Part shown: piece after piece, positions 24,064-31,365 of the stretch
Position numbering within the stretch: the first letter of the stretch is position 1
Layout of the letters: every line of letters starts with the position of its first letter
Source: a virus
Strand: one strand, 5' to 3'
Virus record (IMG/VR): IMGVR_UViG_3300037245_002296
Coordinates: 1-31,737 of that record
DNA: 31,737 bases
Notes under the pieces: model-generated
Told to the model about the DNA's origin: nothing
Databases searched by the model: none
The model's input: the letters and a program-made list of their open reading frames with translations, nothing else
Program-made: the position numbers and the translations under genes

Positions 24064-24550
24064 TGGCATCTCCCTGTAGTTCAAGAAGGCTATCAGCCCT
24101 GAGAAGATAGATTTGTTCAGGGACTTCTCCAATGAGTTCCCTCCCAACAATTATCCAGCCAGACTCGAACTCGTACTCTTGGAACGATTCGATCTCGTAC
24201 TTTCGATTACGATAGACAAGGTAGCTGTTGCTGGTAATATCAAGTTCAGGAGTGTCATCACGGTCGACGATGAAAATGCGACGACCGGCATCATAGGTCC
24301 CACCGACTACGAACATCTTGTTTGCAGAAATCTGAGAGATACTCTTGCGTATCTCCTTCTGAATTCGAGCGGGTAGTACGACCGCACGATCAACATGTAC
24401 GACATCCTTGACAATAACTGTGACACCAGTTGCTTGGTTAGTCGTTGAACTGGCTATGGTGTAGATGTCGATAGTGCCGCCGTACTGTCGCTTCAACATA
24501 TAGAGCGTTTGACGAATCATACGTTTGAGAGCTAGTTCGGCAGGATACAT
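24053..24550 (-). CDS. Neck / head-closure protein (165 aa)
   Basis: Begins MYPAELALKRMIRQTLYMLK, then a beta-rich body (GTIDIYTIAS, TVIVKDVVHVDRAVVLP), a basic helix (RIQKEIRKSISQI), and strands around GGTYDAGRRIFIVDRDDTP and YRNRKYEIESF. The pattern of a basic N-terminal helix followed by a small beta barrel with K-Y-E-I-E fits head-closure or stopper proteins. Position between capsid and tail terminator supports this. The ribosome binding site is weak (GAG), so expression may depend on the upstream gene, whose stop is 11 bases away. Confidence 0.65.
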   Translation of the reverse strand: MYPAELALKRMIRQTLYMLKRQYGGTIDIYTIASSTTNQATGVTVIVKDVVHVDRAVVLPARIQKEIRKSISQISANKMFVVGGTYDAGRRIFIVDRDDTPELDITSNSYLVYRNRKYEIESFQEYEFESGWIIVGRELIGEVPEQIYLLRADSLLELQGDANVS

Positions 24551-24561
24551 GGCTGTCTCGC

Positions 24562-24846
24562 TTAATTGAGGCTACGGTCAATGACATCATTCAGACGGTC
24601 CATCACCCTTACATTTTGTTCCATCACTTGTGTGTTCTTGGTGATCACTTCCGTACAGTTTGTAACCAGAGGTAGAATAACTTCCCGTTGTTCATCCTCA
24701 AGTTCTTTGATTCGTGTCGAGAGTCTGTCTTCGCGACAATAGTCGCGCCAGATGAAGAATACCACTGCGGCGACGAATGGACCATAGTTCTGTAAGAGCC
24801 AGCCCATGTCGGACAGTCCATTAAAGGCGAAAAGAAAATCCATCAT
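24562..24846 (-). CDS. Small single-TM coiled-coil protein, BhlA/holin-like (94 aa)
   Basis: One hydrophobic segment (~16-34: WLLQNYGPFVAAVVFFIWR) is followed by a highly charged, probably coiled-coil tail (CREDRLSTRIKELEDEQREV, then repeated polar heptads). One N-terminal membrane helix plus a charged cytoplasmic helix is the layout of BhlA/UviB-type holin-like proteins, so I infer a lysis role. The location inside the head module, next to capsid and neck genes and with no endolysin beside it, is unusual, so a virion or membrane-anchoring role is possible. AGGAGA precedes two adjacent ATG codons. Confidence 0.65.
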   Translation of the reverse strand: MMDFLFAFNGLSDMGWLLQNYGPFVAAVVFFIWRDYCREDRLSTRIKELEDEQREVILPLVTNCTEVITKNTQVMEQNVRVMDRLNDVIDRSLN

Positions 24847-24864
24847 TCTGTCTCCTCTGGCAGT

Positions 24865-24904
24865 GTAAAAGAAAGACCGCCCACCGGGAGACTCCCGGTG
24901 GGCG
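24865..24904 (-). terminator. Terminator after major capsid gene
   Basis: A perfect 12-bp stem (24878-24889 with 24893-24904), GC-rich with a 3-base loop, lies just downstream of the capsid stop. On the minus strand it is followed by GTCTTTCTTTT. It should limit read-through into neck genes and keep capsid mRNA in excess. Confidence 0.88.
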
Positions 24905-24930
24905 AGTCTTGAACGTCAGAGAAGTCCGGC

Positions 24931-26325
24931 TTAGCCGAGCATGACACACGCGAGGTTGGTGTCAAGGACAGCCAAACCAGCGAGCATATCGCAGTTGACC
25001 CGAGTACCACCAGCGGACTGGCTGTACTGCATCGTGATCCGCATCGAGATGCCGTTGTACGAAGCGACGGCAGCTTGGACGCCAGTTCCGGCTCGCGGCA
25101 AGGCGAGGGGACGTGTGATCAAGGCGAGAGCTTCGCGATGGAACGCGAGGTTCATGCTACCTTGGGGACCGGGGAACGCGGCAGCACCATCAGCGACGGC
25201 AACTTCCAGGGGACGGTCGAGGATGACATCGTTGCCATTGATCTCGATGACCACGTAGGTCCGACGAGTGGCACCGGTGCCGAAAGCACACAGTTGACCG
25301 ATATTCCAGCGGGCGATATTGTCCATGCCGATGGCCTTGGACCAACCGATGGCGTACGAACCAGCGGAGGGGTGATTGACGGTGTCCGACGTGTACGCCG
25401 TGCAGACAGCACCAGCACCGGTCGCGTACTTCAGGGGCTCGTTGAGCGTGAAGTCCGTGGTCGCGGCTGTGATGGCGGTGCAGTACGTGGGCTGGTCGTT
25501 ACCGGCCACATTGATGAACTCACCAACGACGGTGGCACCAAGGGTACAGGACAGGGCACCAGCTTCACCAGCGACTTCAGCACCAGTCACGGTACCGGCA
25601 ATCGTGGTTCCGGAGACGAGACTCGGCACGTTCTGACCCATCCAGGTATTGAAACCGTAGATGTGGCCCAGACGGGCGTTCTCAAGAGCAACTCCACCAT
25701 CGCCGCGCTCGTTCGCCTTCACGAAGATGTCATTCTTCAAGAGGGCAGTCTCGCTGGACGAGGTCAGGAGCAGATGTCGCTGGGCATCCATCGGAGCCAA
25801 GTTGTCGTTCAACTGCTGGCGGGCTTCCAACACGATATCGTTGGAGGTCGCAGCCGGGAGGTTCTCAAGACGACCGACTCTGGCGGCACCACTTGCGCCG
25901 AAGAACCGTTGAACCTGACCTGTCACCGAGCGGTCAACACCATTGGCGATGCTGAGCATGGCGGGAGTCAAGTAGATTTGCACCAGGTCTTGGAAGCTCA
26001 TGCTGTCTTCGCCATCGTAGATGATGAAGGGCTGCGTGAACCACTGGTCCAAGGTCACGGGCACGTTGGTGGACTGTGCGTCCTGGTAGGACAGCGTGTC
26101 GCCATCGACCTTACGGGCGATCTTGAACTTGCTGGGTCGACGGGTGTTGACCACATCGCCGAACCGCTGGACTTCGTCCTCGAAATCACGGTGGACCAAG
26201 TGAGCCATCACCATGTTCTCTTCGAGGATCGCCAGACCTTCGTTCGCCCACTTCTCGGGGACGTAAGCGTCGTTGTCGTTGGCGTAGCAGGAAACTTCGG
26301 GGTTGCAAAGGTAGAAAGAATTCAT
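24931..26325 (-). CDS. Major capsid protein, P22 coat-like (464 aa)
   Basis: After a short MNSFYLCNPEVSC start comes YVPEKWANEGLAILEENMVM and AHLVHRDFEDEVQRFGD, the N-terminal signature of P22-type coat proteins. The C-terminal part has MNLAFHREALALITRPLALP and GISMRITMQY, also family-typical. Residues ~240-330 are Ala/Gly/Thr-rich and may be an inserted surface domain. I prefer the second ATG (26325): GGAG lies nine bases before it, whereas the first ATG (26340) has no ribosome binding site and itself overlaps GGAG. The scaffold gene is directly upstream and a strong terminator directly downstream. Confidence 0.92.
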   Translation of the reverse strand: MNSFYLCNPEVSCYANDNDAYVPEKWANEGLAILEENMVMAHLVHRDFEDEVQRFGDVVNTRRPSKFKIARKVDGDTLSYQDAQSTNVPVTLDQWFTQPFIIYDGEDSMSFQDLVQIYLTPAMLSIANGVDRSVTGQVQRFFGASGAARVGRLENLPAATSNDIVLEARQQLNDNLAPMDAQRHLLLTSSSETALLKNDIFVKANERGDGGVALENARLGHIYGFNTWMGQNVPSLVSGTTIAGTVTGAEVAGEAGALSCTLGATVVGEFINVAGNDQPTYCTAITAATTDFTLNEPLKYATGAGAVCTAYTSDTVNHPSAGSYAIGWSKAIGMDNIARWNIGQLCAFGTGATRRTYVVIEINGNDVILDRPLEVAVADGAAAFPGPQGSMNLAFHREALALITRPLALPRAGTGVQAAVASYNGISMRITMQYSQSAGGTRVNCDMLAGLAVLDTNLACVMLG

Positions 26326-26392
26326 CTTGTTGTTCTCCATAAGAACGGTTTACAAAAGCAGGGTTTTTTCAGATACCCCGACGACGTGATGA

Positions 26393-27286
26393 TCATTTCG
26401 ATTTCGGTTTAAGACCGAGGAGTTCGGGTTGCTCCGCGCGTATCTTACGGTACTGGGCTGGGGTCAGCTTCGTAACGTCGACTTGACCATTGGACCCGGT
26501 GTTGACACCACCGGTAGCGTTATTGGCACCGAGACCAGAGACCACGTTTGCTTTGAAGAGGTTGGCATACGGGCCAAGGTCTCTCATCCGCTTAACGATC
26601 TCGTTCGGAGTACCGGAAAAAGTGACTTCATCGCCCTTCTCATCATGATCGGGGAAGTCGACAACTGTCCGAAAATCACCCGTCTCTTTCCCGTTGTCAT
26701 CGACGACAGGTTTCAGACTGGTCATAGGTTGAAGCAAACGCATCACCTGATCGGAGTTGTAGGCATCATTTGATACCGCTGCATCCTGCAAGGCACGGGA
26801 GATACTTGAATCGTGGAAACGATTCTCCCACATTTCACGGTCGGACCGTTCCTTGGTCAACTGCTGCTCGTACCCATTTTGCAGTTCATCCTTCTCGTGC
26901 TTAGCCCGTTCCTCTTTCGTTCGCAACTGATTGCGAACATCCTCCAACTGGGTTTCAGCTTTGCCTCGTTCCTCATCGGAAAGGCTCTTGTGCTGCAAGA
27001 GTTCGTTGTAGGTTCCTTCCAACTTGGTGTACGCTTCCTTATGCGCAACTTCGCGACTCTTGCGATCTCGTGCGAGACGCTCTTCGACGATCTTGTTGAC
27101 AGCTTCAGTGGTGTGCATCTTCGGGTCACCAGCATCGCCAGCACCGCCAGCATCGCCAGCACCACCGCCAGCATCGCCAGCATCACCAGCATTGGCATCG
27201 CCACCGCCAGCATCACCGGCATTGGCATCGCCATCGAAACAAGAAACTTCAGAAACGGACAGGTACAATTTCAACACATCAAACAT
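26393..27286 (-). CDS. Capsid scaffolding protein (297 aa)
   Basis: Acidic, helical protein directly upstream of the capsid gene. Residues 1-17 are MFDVLKLYLSVSEVSCF. Residues 18-56 are a low-complexity Gly/Asp/Ala run. Then comes a long coiled-coil region (~60-165, rich in Glu, Lys, Arg and Gln) with VNKIVEERLARDRKSREVAH and KLEGTYNELLQ. The C-terminus ends in basic TPAQYRKIRAEQPELLG and KPKSK, a helix-plus-lysine tail typical of scaffolds that bind coat protein. The size and position fit internal scaffolding of a P22-like head. GGAG lies eight bases before the ATG. Confidence 0.85.
   Translation of the reverse strand: MFDVLKLYLSVSEVSCFDGDANAGDAGGGDANAGDAGDAGGGAGDAGGAGDAGDPKMHTTEAVNKIVEERLARDRKSREVAHKEAYTKLEGTYNELLQHKSLSDEERGKAETQLEDVRNQLRTKEERAKHEKDELQNGYEQQLTKERSDREMWENRFHDSSISRALQDAAVSNDAYNSDQVMRLLQPMTSLKPVVDDNGKETGDFRTVVDFPDHDEKGDEVTFSGTPNEIVKRMRDLGPYANLFKANVVSGLGANNATGGVNTGSNGQVDVTKLTPAQYRKIRAEQPELLGLKPKSK
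27120..27235 (-). repeat. Low-complexity Gly-Asp-Ala tract in scaffold
   Basis: Short GC-rich units (GATGCTGGT, GATGCTGGC and similar) encode runs such as GDAGDAGGGAGDAGG. The near-identical 9- to 12-base units make this a likely slippage site and a flexible linker. Confidence 0.9.
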
Positions 27287-27393
27287 GGAAAATCTCCAAA
27301 ACGATACCCGCTGGATGTTAAGTCATGCCAGTAGCGGTCCATAGCATAACCATGTAAACCTGACTTACGCAGTCAGTGGACGTGAGTCTCGGA
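27287..27393 (-). other. Longest non-coding gap, upstream of scaffold gene
   Basis: 107 bases between the second adaptor and scaffold genes. It contains the scaffold ribosome binding site (GGAG) and a small hairpin (CTGACT/AGTCAG, 27361-27377), and overlaps the edge of an 8-bp hairpin (27388-27407) spanning the adaptor stop. TTTACA on the minus strand could be a -35-like element, but I see no convincing -10 at the right distance. A head-gene promoter here is possible, not shown. Confidence 0.4.
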
Positions 27394-28296
27394 TTAGGAA
27401 ATCCGAGTAAGTAAGATGGCACCATCTTCTCGAAGATACGGTTGCAACAAACGCCAGGCTTGTTCGCTAGGTACTCCGTTGATGATGTGTTTGAGGGGGA
27501 CTTGATTCCTAGAATAGGAAGACCTTGCCGACCCTATTCCGTGGTGGATGACGGCGAGATTTTCTAGCTCGTCGTCAGGGTTTTTCCCATCAAGTAGTGA
27601 GTAAGCAATCTCGTAGGACGCCACTCGAATCTCTTCTGGAACTTCCGTGTCATCATCCCGAGGAAACTCTAAAAACTGTGACTCGGAATGTTTGTCTCCT
27701 TTGTAGTTCAAAGCATCAATGATAAGGGCTGCTGCCCAGAGAGCTTTCTTTCTATCGAGAGGGTTCGAGTTTGTCCAGGCACGGCCATGAAGGCGATTTG
27801 AGAAGTACTCGCGCGCCTCATAGATTGTCCCGTAGTACCCATATGTGAGGTGGGAAATTTCCCAAATCGCGTCTTGTGTGAGGGTGATTATCGATGCACC
27901 GTCACCATAGAAGACACGAACCGGATACAGAACTTCAACAAGCTGCCTGGAAACTGTCAGGCCGGGAGGCGTACCATCTATAATTAACGCCTCAACTTGT
28001 TGCCTTGAAACTCTAAGTTCTATGGGCGTGTTGTCTACGAATAACACCTCAGTCCGTTGCCTTGAAACTTTCAGTTCAGGGTATACTCGGTGCAATACTT
28101 CTACATATTGCCTTGAAATTTTCAGTTCAGGGTCAGGTGGCTCAAACAGGACGTCAACATGCTGTCTTGAAACTTTCAATCCAACAGGCGTATCGTCTAC
28201 AAACAACGCTTCAACACGTTGCCTTGAAACTCCTAAGTCAGTGGGGGTGATACCAACCAATGCCTCAACGTACTGCCTTGATACTCGCATTACCAT
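27394..28296 (-). CDS. Head-tail adaptor paralogue 2 with seven VSRQ repeats (300 aa)
   Basis: Residues 3-123 are seven tandem VSRQ repeats. Residues ~128-138 (GASIITLTQDA) resemble one unit of the SASS repeat in the 734-residue tail protein. Residues ~145-300 are a paralogue of the preceding 173-residue adaptor: RAWTNSNPLDRKKALWAA, LIIDALNYKG, SYSRNQVPLKHIINGVPS and a final LLTRIS. The fold and position suggest a connector ring subunit; the repeats would project from it. GAGGAG lies six bases before the ATG. An unrelated adaptor with this repeat array added is the simplest reading, but the repeats' function is unknown. Confidence 0.8.
   Translation of the reverse strand: MVMRVSRQYVEALVGITPTDLGVSRQRVEALFVDDTPVGLKVSRQHVDVLFEPPDPELKISRQYVEVLHRVYPELKVSRQRTEVLFVDNTPIELRVSRQQVEALIIDGTPPGLTVSRQLVEVLYPVRVFYGDGASIITLTQDAIWEISHLTYGYYGTIYEAREYFSNRLHGRAWTNSNPLDRKKALWAAALIIDALNYKGDKHSESQFLEFPRDDDTEVPEEIRVASYEIAYSLLDGKNPDDELENLAVIHHGIGSARSSYSRNQVPLKHIINGVPSEQAWRLLQPYLREDGAILLTRIS
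27928..28287 (-). repeat. Seven tandem VSRQ repeats
   Basis: Cores start at residues 5, 23, 42, 60, 77, 96 and 115, a period of 17-19 residues. Consensus L-x-[VI]-S-R-Q-x-V-[ED]-[VA]-L, then a variable Asp/Pro/Thr turn. On the plus strand the DNA shows recurring TGCCTTGAAAC. Conserved beta-prone cores with variable turns suggest a repeated beta-hairpin or solenoid. Confidence 0.92.
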
Positions 28297-28307
28297 GAGG
28301 TGCTCCT

Positions 28308-28829
28308 CTAGGAAATTCTCGCGAGCACAAGGGCGTCATCGTCGCGGAGGAAGGGTTTGATCCAACGCCAAACCTGCGAACTCGGGATACCATTGATGAT
28401 GTGTTCGATGGGAACCTGATTTCTGGAGTAGGATGTTCTCACCGCTGCGTAACCCTGACTGATGACACCAAGGTTCTCCAATTCGATCTCGGGGTCTTTC
28501 CCATCAAGCAACTCGTAAGCAATCTCGTAGTTTGCTCGACGAATCTCTTCCGGCACCACAGTGTCGTCTCCACGGGGGAACTCCAACGGTTGGGCTTCCT
28601 CTGCTTCACGAATCTCCCCATCCGTCGCACTAGGGTTCGCTGCAAGGAGCGTGTAAACGGTGCTCTTGTAGCCTTTGTAGTTCAACGCATCAATGATGAG
28701 GGTTGCCGCCCACAGGGCTTTGGGACGGTCCTCTACGGCAGCAGAAGTCCATGCACGTTCACGCAGTCGCATGGCGAAGTACTCGTCGGCTTCCACGAGA
28801 TTGCCATAGTATGATTGAGAAAGCGACAT
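28308..28829 (-). CDS. Head-tail adaptor-like protein 1 (173 aa)
   Basis: Mostly helical protein directly downstream of the portal cluster: MSLSQSYYGNLVEADEYFAM, RAWTSAAVEDRPKALWAATL, LIIDALNYKG, ANYEIAYELLDGKDPEIELE, a long SYSRNQVPIEHIINGIPSSQ region and the end LVLARIS. The helical character and location between portal and scaffold fit a head-tail connector (gp6-like) subunit. Proteins of this type are sometimes annotated as DnaT-like, which I consider less informative. AAGGAGG precedes the ATG at five bases. Its last 12 bases resemble those of its neighbour and paralogue (both end R-I-S-stop). Confidence 0.75.
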   Translation of the reverse strand: MSLSQSYYGNLVEADEYFAMRLRERAWTSAAVEDRPKALWAATLIIDALNYKGYKSTVYTLLAANPSATDGEIREAEEAQPLEFPRGDDTVVPEEIRRANYEIAYELLDGKDPEIELENLGVISQGYAAVRTSYSRNQVPIEHIINGIPSSQVWRWIKPFLRDDDALVLARIS

Positions 28830-28839
28830 GTTAGCCTCC

Positions 28840-29139
28840 TTAGACTACAAGCCATGAATAGCCTTGTGCGGCGGCGTCAGCAACTACCCAAACCTTGTCC
28901 AGGTTATTGATAGGAATCCTGACCATCTCACCGGCATCCAGGAAGTATCCAGTTGTTGTGGTGACGTTGAGGCCCCCTACGAACACGTTGTTGGTGTTGG
29001 TCAAATCAGCCTTGATCTCAACGTACTTTAGGACAGGTGTGATGACGATTGTGATAGCTGCTTTGGTAGCCCCAATAGTCCCATGCCCGGTCAAAAAACC
29101 TTCCACCGATTCTCTTGCAATACTTACGTAACCACCCAT
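28840..29139 (-). CDS. Small beta-rich virion-type protein (99 aa)
   Basis: Between portal and adaptor genes, with AAGGAG at ideal spacing before its ATG. The sequence is beta-rich: AITIVITPVLKYVEIKADL, then TNTNNVFVGGLNVTTTTGY, then LDAGEMVRIPINNLDKVWVV. The N-x-[NV]-x-V-x-V-G-G...T-T-T-T-G-Y-x-L-x-x-G-E pattern is one I recall in small phage structural proteins of unknown role, perhaps capsid decoration or fibre-base proteins. No function is assigned. Confidence 0.68.
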   Translation of the reverse strand: MGGYVSIARESVEGFLTGHGTIGATKAAITIVITPVLKYVEIKADLTNTNNVFVGGLNVTTTTGYFLDAGEMVRIPINNLDKVWVVADAAAQGYSWLVV

Positions 29140-29142
29140 GGT

Positions 29143-30930
29143 CTACTCCTTATTGTTTTGACCAGCACCACGGGTGCGATCTTTTGTTGAGTCTTGTAAA
29201 GTCGTATCCCGGCTCTCGGCTTTTTCTTCCGAGCCAGAGTTTGCAGGATTGTCATCGAGATCGACGACACCTCTTGAGGCGGCACCGAGAGGAGCCTTAT
29301 CTATGACACCCTGGTGTGCGGCGATGGCTTCCATCCTCGCAACATGGTCTGCACGGGCTACAAGGTACTCGTTGTCTGGGAAGCCCAGAGCTTGAGATGC
29401 CAACTGCTCGCCAACCAGCCCAGCATCCTTAGCATCGATTATCACTTTGGGGTCGGCAGTCGTGAATTTTGACGTGTCGATCTCATCCATAATCTTAGCG
29501 ACTACATCGGGGCTGACCTTCCCACCAAGGAGGGTCATGATGTTGGTCTTCCAAAGCTCTTTCCGAGCAGTCTTACTGGGCGTGCCAATAATAACGTCGC
29601 TGAGCTTCTTGGCTTCATCAATACGGTCCCCATCACTCTTGAGGCTGTATCGATCTGGATACTTGATAGTAGCAATCTCTCGCTGGTCTCGAACGGATTG
29701 CTCGTATGCCGACCAATACTCGGTAATCATCCGTTCAGCAGCTTCGAGTTTCAGTCCGATGTATGACAACCCAGCTTCTAGCCCTCGGTTGTCCATCGAC
29801 TTGGACTCGGCTGACGACCGTGCCGCGAGAGTCTGCACGGCCAAGTTGACCAGTCTCTTGATGTCGCCTTCCATCTTCTCTTGCAAAGCCATGGAGGCTT
29901 TCAGAGGTTCGCTGGAGGGGTGGATGAAACCAGGTCGGTCTGTGTCCTTGTCGTACCGTCGTCCCTGTGTCACGCCTACTTTGATTTCCTCGTCGTGAGC
30001 ACCTTGGCCACCAGCCGTTGCCGTGCCATCCGGGTTCGCTGCAGTCTTCAGGTGGCTTCCCACCTTCCGCATATCAGCTTGCTCAGTATAAAATGGGAAG
30101 TTAGCCTGAAGCGTGTAGTTCACGTCGGACGATACCAGGTTCAACAGAGCGATTTGGTACTCGCATACGTCAATCAGAAGACTCTGTCCGATGTCGATTA
30201 GCATGAAGGGGATGCGGCGTAGGTTCAATTGGATTGGACCTGAGGGATTTCCATCCCTGTCGATGGGGTCATCGTCTCCGTTGTAGAACTGAATGCTCAC
30301 AAACCCATCGTCGTCAATCCAAAGGTGACGGTACCTCTCGACCTCTTGAGTGGGTAACCCTGAAGCAGCGTCGTACTCAATGACGGCGTCTCTCAAGAGA
30401 AGCGAACTGAATTCCGAAGGACGCTCAGGTTGGTTGCAGGCATAGCTGAGGATATCCTCAACCTTGTAAGGGTACAGGAAGGGGCGAAAATCTCCGATAT
30501 CTGCAAGAGTTGATGCAGAATCGATCTCCGGGGCATCCACGAAGATACCAACCTGACCCATTACCAGTAACTCCTCCAAAACCTGTTGACCCATGAAAGC
30601 GTTCATGCTTGCGCCACGACGGTCGACTCCCATCTCTTGACCAGCTACCGCATTCAGGTATGCCTCGCTGCCGTCTCGACGTACGATGTCGATCATCGGC
30701 TGATATATCGCATTCCGAATGTCGTTGACTGCAGCCTTTGCAAAGGTCGGGATCGGGGTCATCTCTCGCCGGGTAACGAACTGTGCGGTTGTTTCCCTCG
30801 TGGAAAACTGTTCCAAGTAATTCGTACGAAACTCTTCGCCACCCTTGTAGGTTGACCGGTATTTATCCCAGAGGAGGGTTGTAGTTAAGTACCCCGGGAT
30901 TCGGAAATTGACTATTTTCTTAGTAGCCAT
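29143..30930 (-). CDS. Portal protein (595 aa)
   Basis: Forms the dodecameric vertex through which DNA enters and leaves. Position and size fit: it follows the terminase and precedes the adaptor and scaffold genes. Features include LLWDKYRSTYKGGEEFR and TAQFVTRREMTPIPTFAKAA in the first 80 residues, a central MGQVGIFVDAPE and YKVEDILSY region (~115-170), a helical tail ring (ALQEKMEGDIKRLVNLA; SYIGLKLEAAERMITEYWSA) and a very polar C-terminus. These match large portals of the DUF4055-like type as I remember them. A 13-bp tandem duplication supplies the AGAGG ribosome binding site. Confidence 0.88.
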   Translation of the reverse strand: MATKKIVNFRIPGYLTTTLLWDKYRSTYKGGEEFRTNYLEQFSTRETTAQFVTRREMTPIPTFAKAAVNDIRNAIYQPMIDIVRRDGSEAYLNAVAGQEMGVDRRGASMNAFMGQQVLEELLVMGQVGIFVDAPEIDSASTLADIGDFRPFLYPYKVEDILSYACNQPERPSEFSSLLLRDAVIEYDAASGLPTQEVERYRHLWIDDDGFVSIQFYNGDDDPIDRDGNPSGPIQLNLRRIPFMLIDIGQSLLIDVCEYQIALLNLVSSDVNYTLQANFPFYTEQADMRKVGSHLKTAANPDGTATAGGQGAHDEEIKVGVTQGRRYDKDTDRPGFIHPSSEPLKASMALQEKMEGDIKRLVNLAVQTLAARSSAESKSMDNRGLEAGLSYIGLKLEAAERMITEYWSAYEQSVRDQREIATIKYPDRYSLKSDGDRIDEAKKLSDVIIGTPSKTARKELWKTNIMTLLGGKVSPDVVAKIMDEIDTSKFTTADPKVIIDAKDAGLVGEQLASQALGFPDNEYLVARADHVARMEAIAAHQGVIDKAPLGAASRGVVDLDDNPANSGSEEKAESRDTTLQDSTKDRTRGAGQNNKE

Positions 30931-30956
30931 GTTTACCTCTGATGTTTACCTCTGAT
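30931..30956 (-). repeat. 13-bp tandem duplication before the portal start
   Basis: GTTTACCTCTGAT occurs twice with no gap (30931-30943 and 30944-30956). On the minus strand each copy contains AGAGGTAA. The upstream copy carries the HNH gene's stop and the downstream copy the portal Shine-Dalgarno, so the junction probably formed when the HNH gene was inserted. Confidence 0.85.
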
Positions 30957-31353
30957 GTTTTCGTAAGTAGGCAGCGGCGGCTTCTAACATCTCCGGGCTG
31001 TCTTTGAACATTCCAAGACCTGTGTTACAAGGCTTGCATAAGAGACCACGAACATCATTTGTTGCGTGGTCATGGTCAACAGCAAAGTTTTTGCAATCAA
31101 CACGTCCAGTATCTTTAGAGCCACAAATAGCACACTTACCATCTTGCTCTTTTAGAAGATTATCATAATCTTCAACTGAGATACCGTACTTTTGTTTGAG
31201 ACGAAGGGCACGGGTTCTATCCCAGTCATAGCGACTTTTTGCACCTGCCAAGTTACATACCTTACACTGTGAAGAAAGACCTGACTTCATATTCGCCGAT
31301 GGGTAAAATTCTGAAGCGGATTTTTCTTTGCCACACTTTGAGCATTTTTTCAT
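30946..31353 (-). CDS. Recombination endonuclease VII-like HNH protein (135 aa)
   Basis: Zinc-ribbon-like pairs C4-x2-C7 and C30-x2-C33 lead into the endonuclease VII core: YGISVEDYDNLLKEQDGKC with AICG, then FAVDHDHATNDVRGLLCKPC, NTGLGMFKDSPE and a terminal helix. This is the textbook layout of the T4 gp49-related family (Holliday-junction resolvase fold; phage members also act as HNH nucleases and homing elements). The gene sits between terminase and portal, where HNH genes are common. It may assist packaging or be a selfish insertion. It starts 12 bases after the terminase stop with only a weak AGG site. Confidence 0.93.
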   Translation of the reverse strand: MKKCSKCGKEKSASEFYPSANMKSGLSSQCKVCNLAGAKSRYDWDRTRALRLKQKYGISVEDYDNLLKEQDGKCAICGSKDTGRVDCKNFAVDHDHATNDVRGLLCKPCNTGLGMFKDSPEMLEAAAAYLRKHQR

Positions 31354-31365
31354 GGATGACCTAGA

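Noticed and set aside
25075-26412. 445-codon open frame on the plus strand opposite the capsid gene
   Set aside because: It is antisense to a clear capsid gene of strong family resemblance; its product is low-complexity with no recognisable motif, and no ribosome binding site was noted.
27300-27393. Late promoter upstream of the scaffold gene
   Set aside because: TTTACA is present but no convincing -10 box lies at 16-18 bases; kept only as an open possibility in the gap entry.
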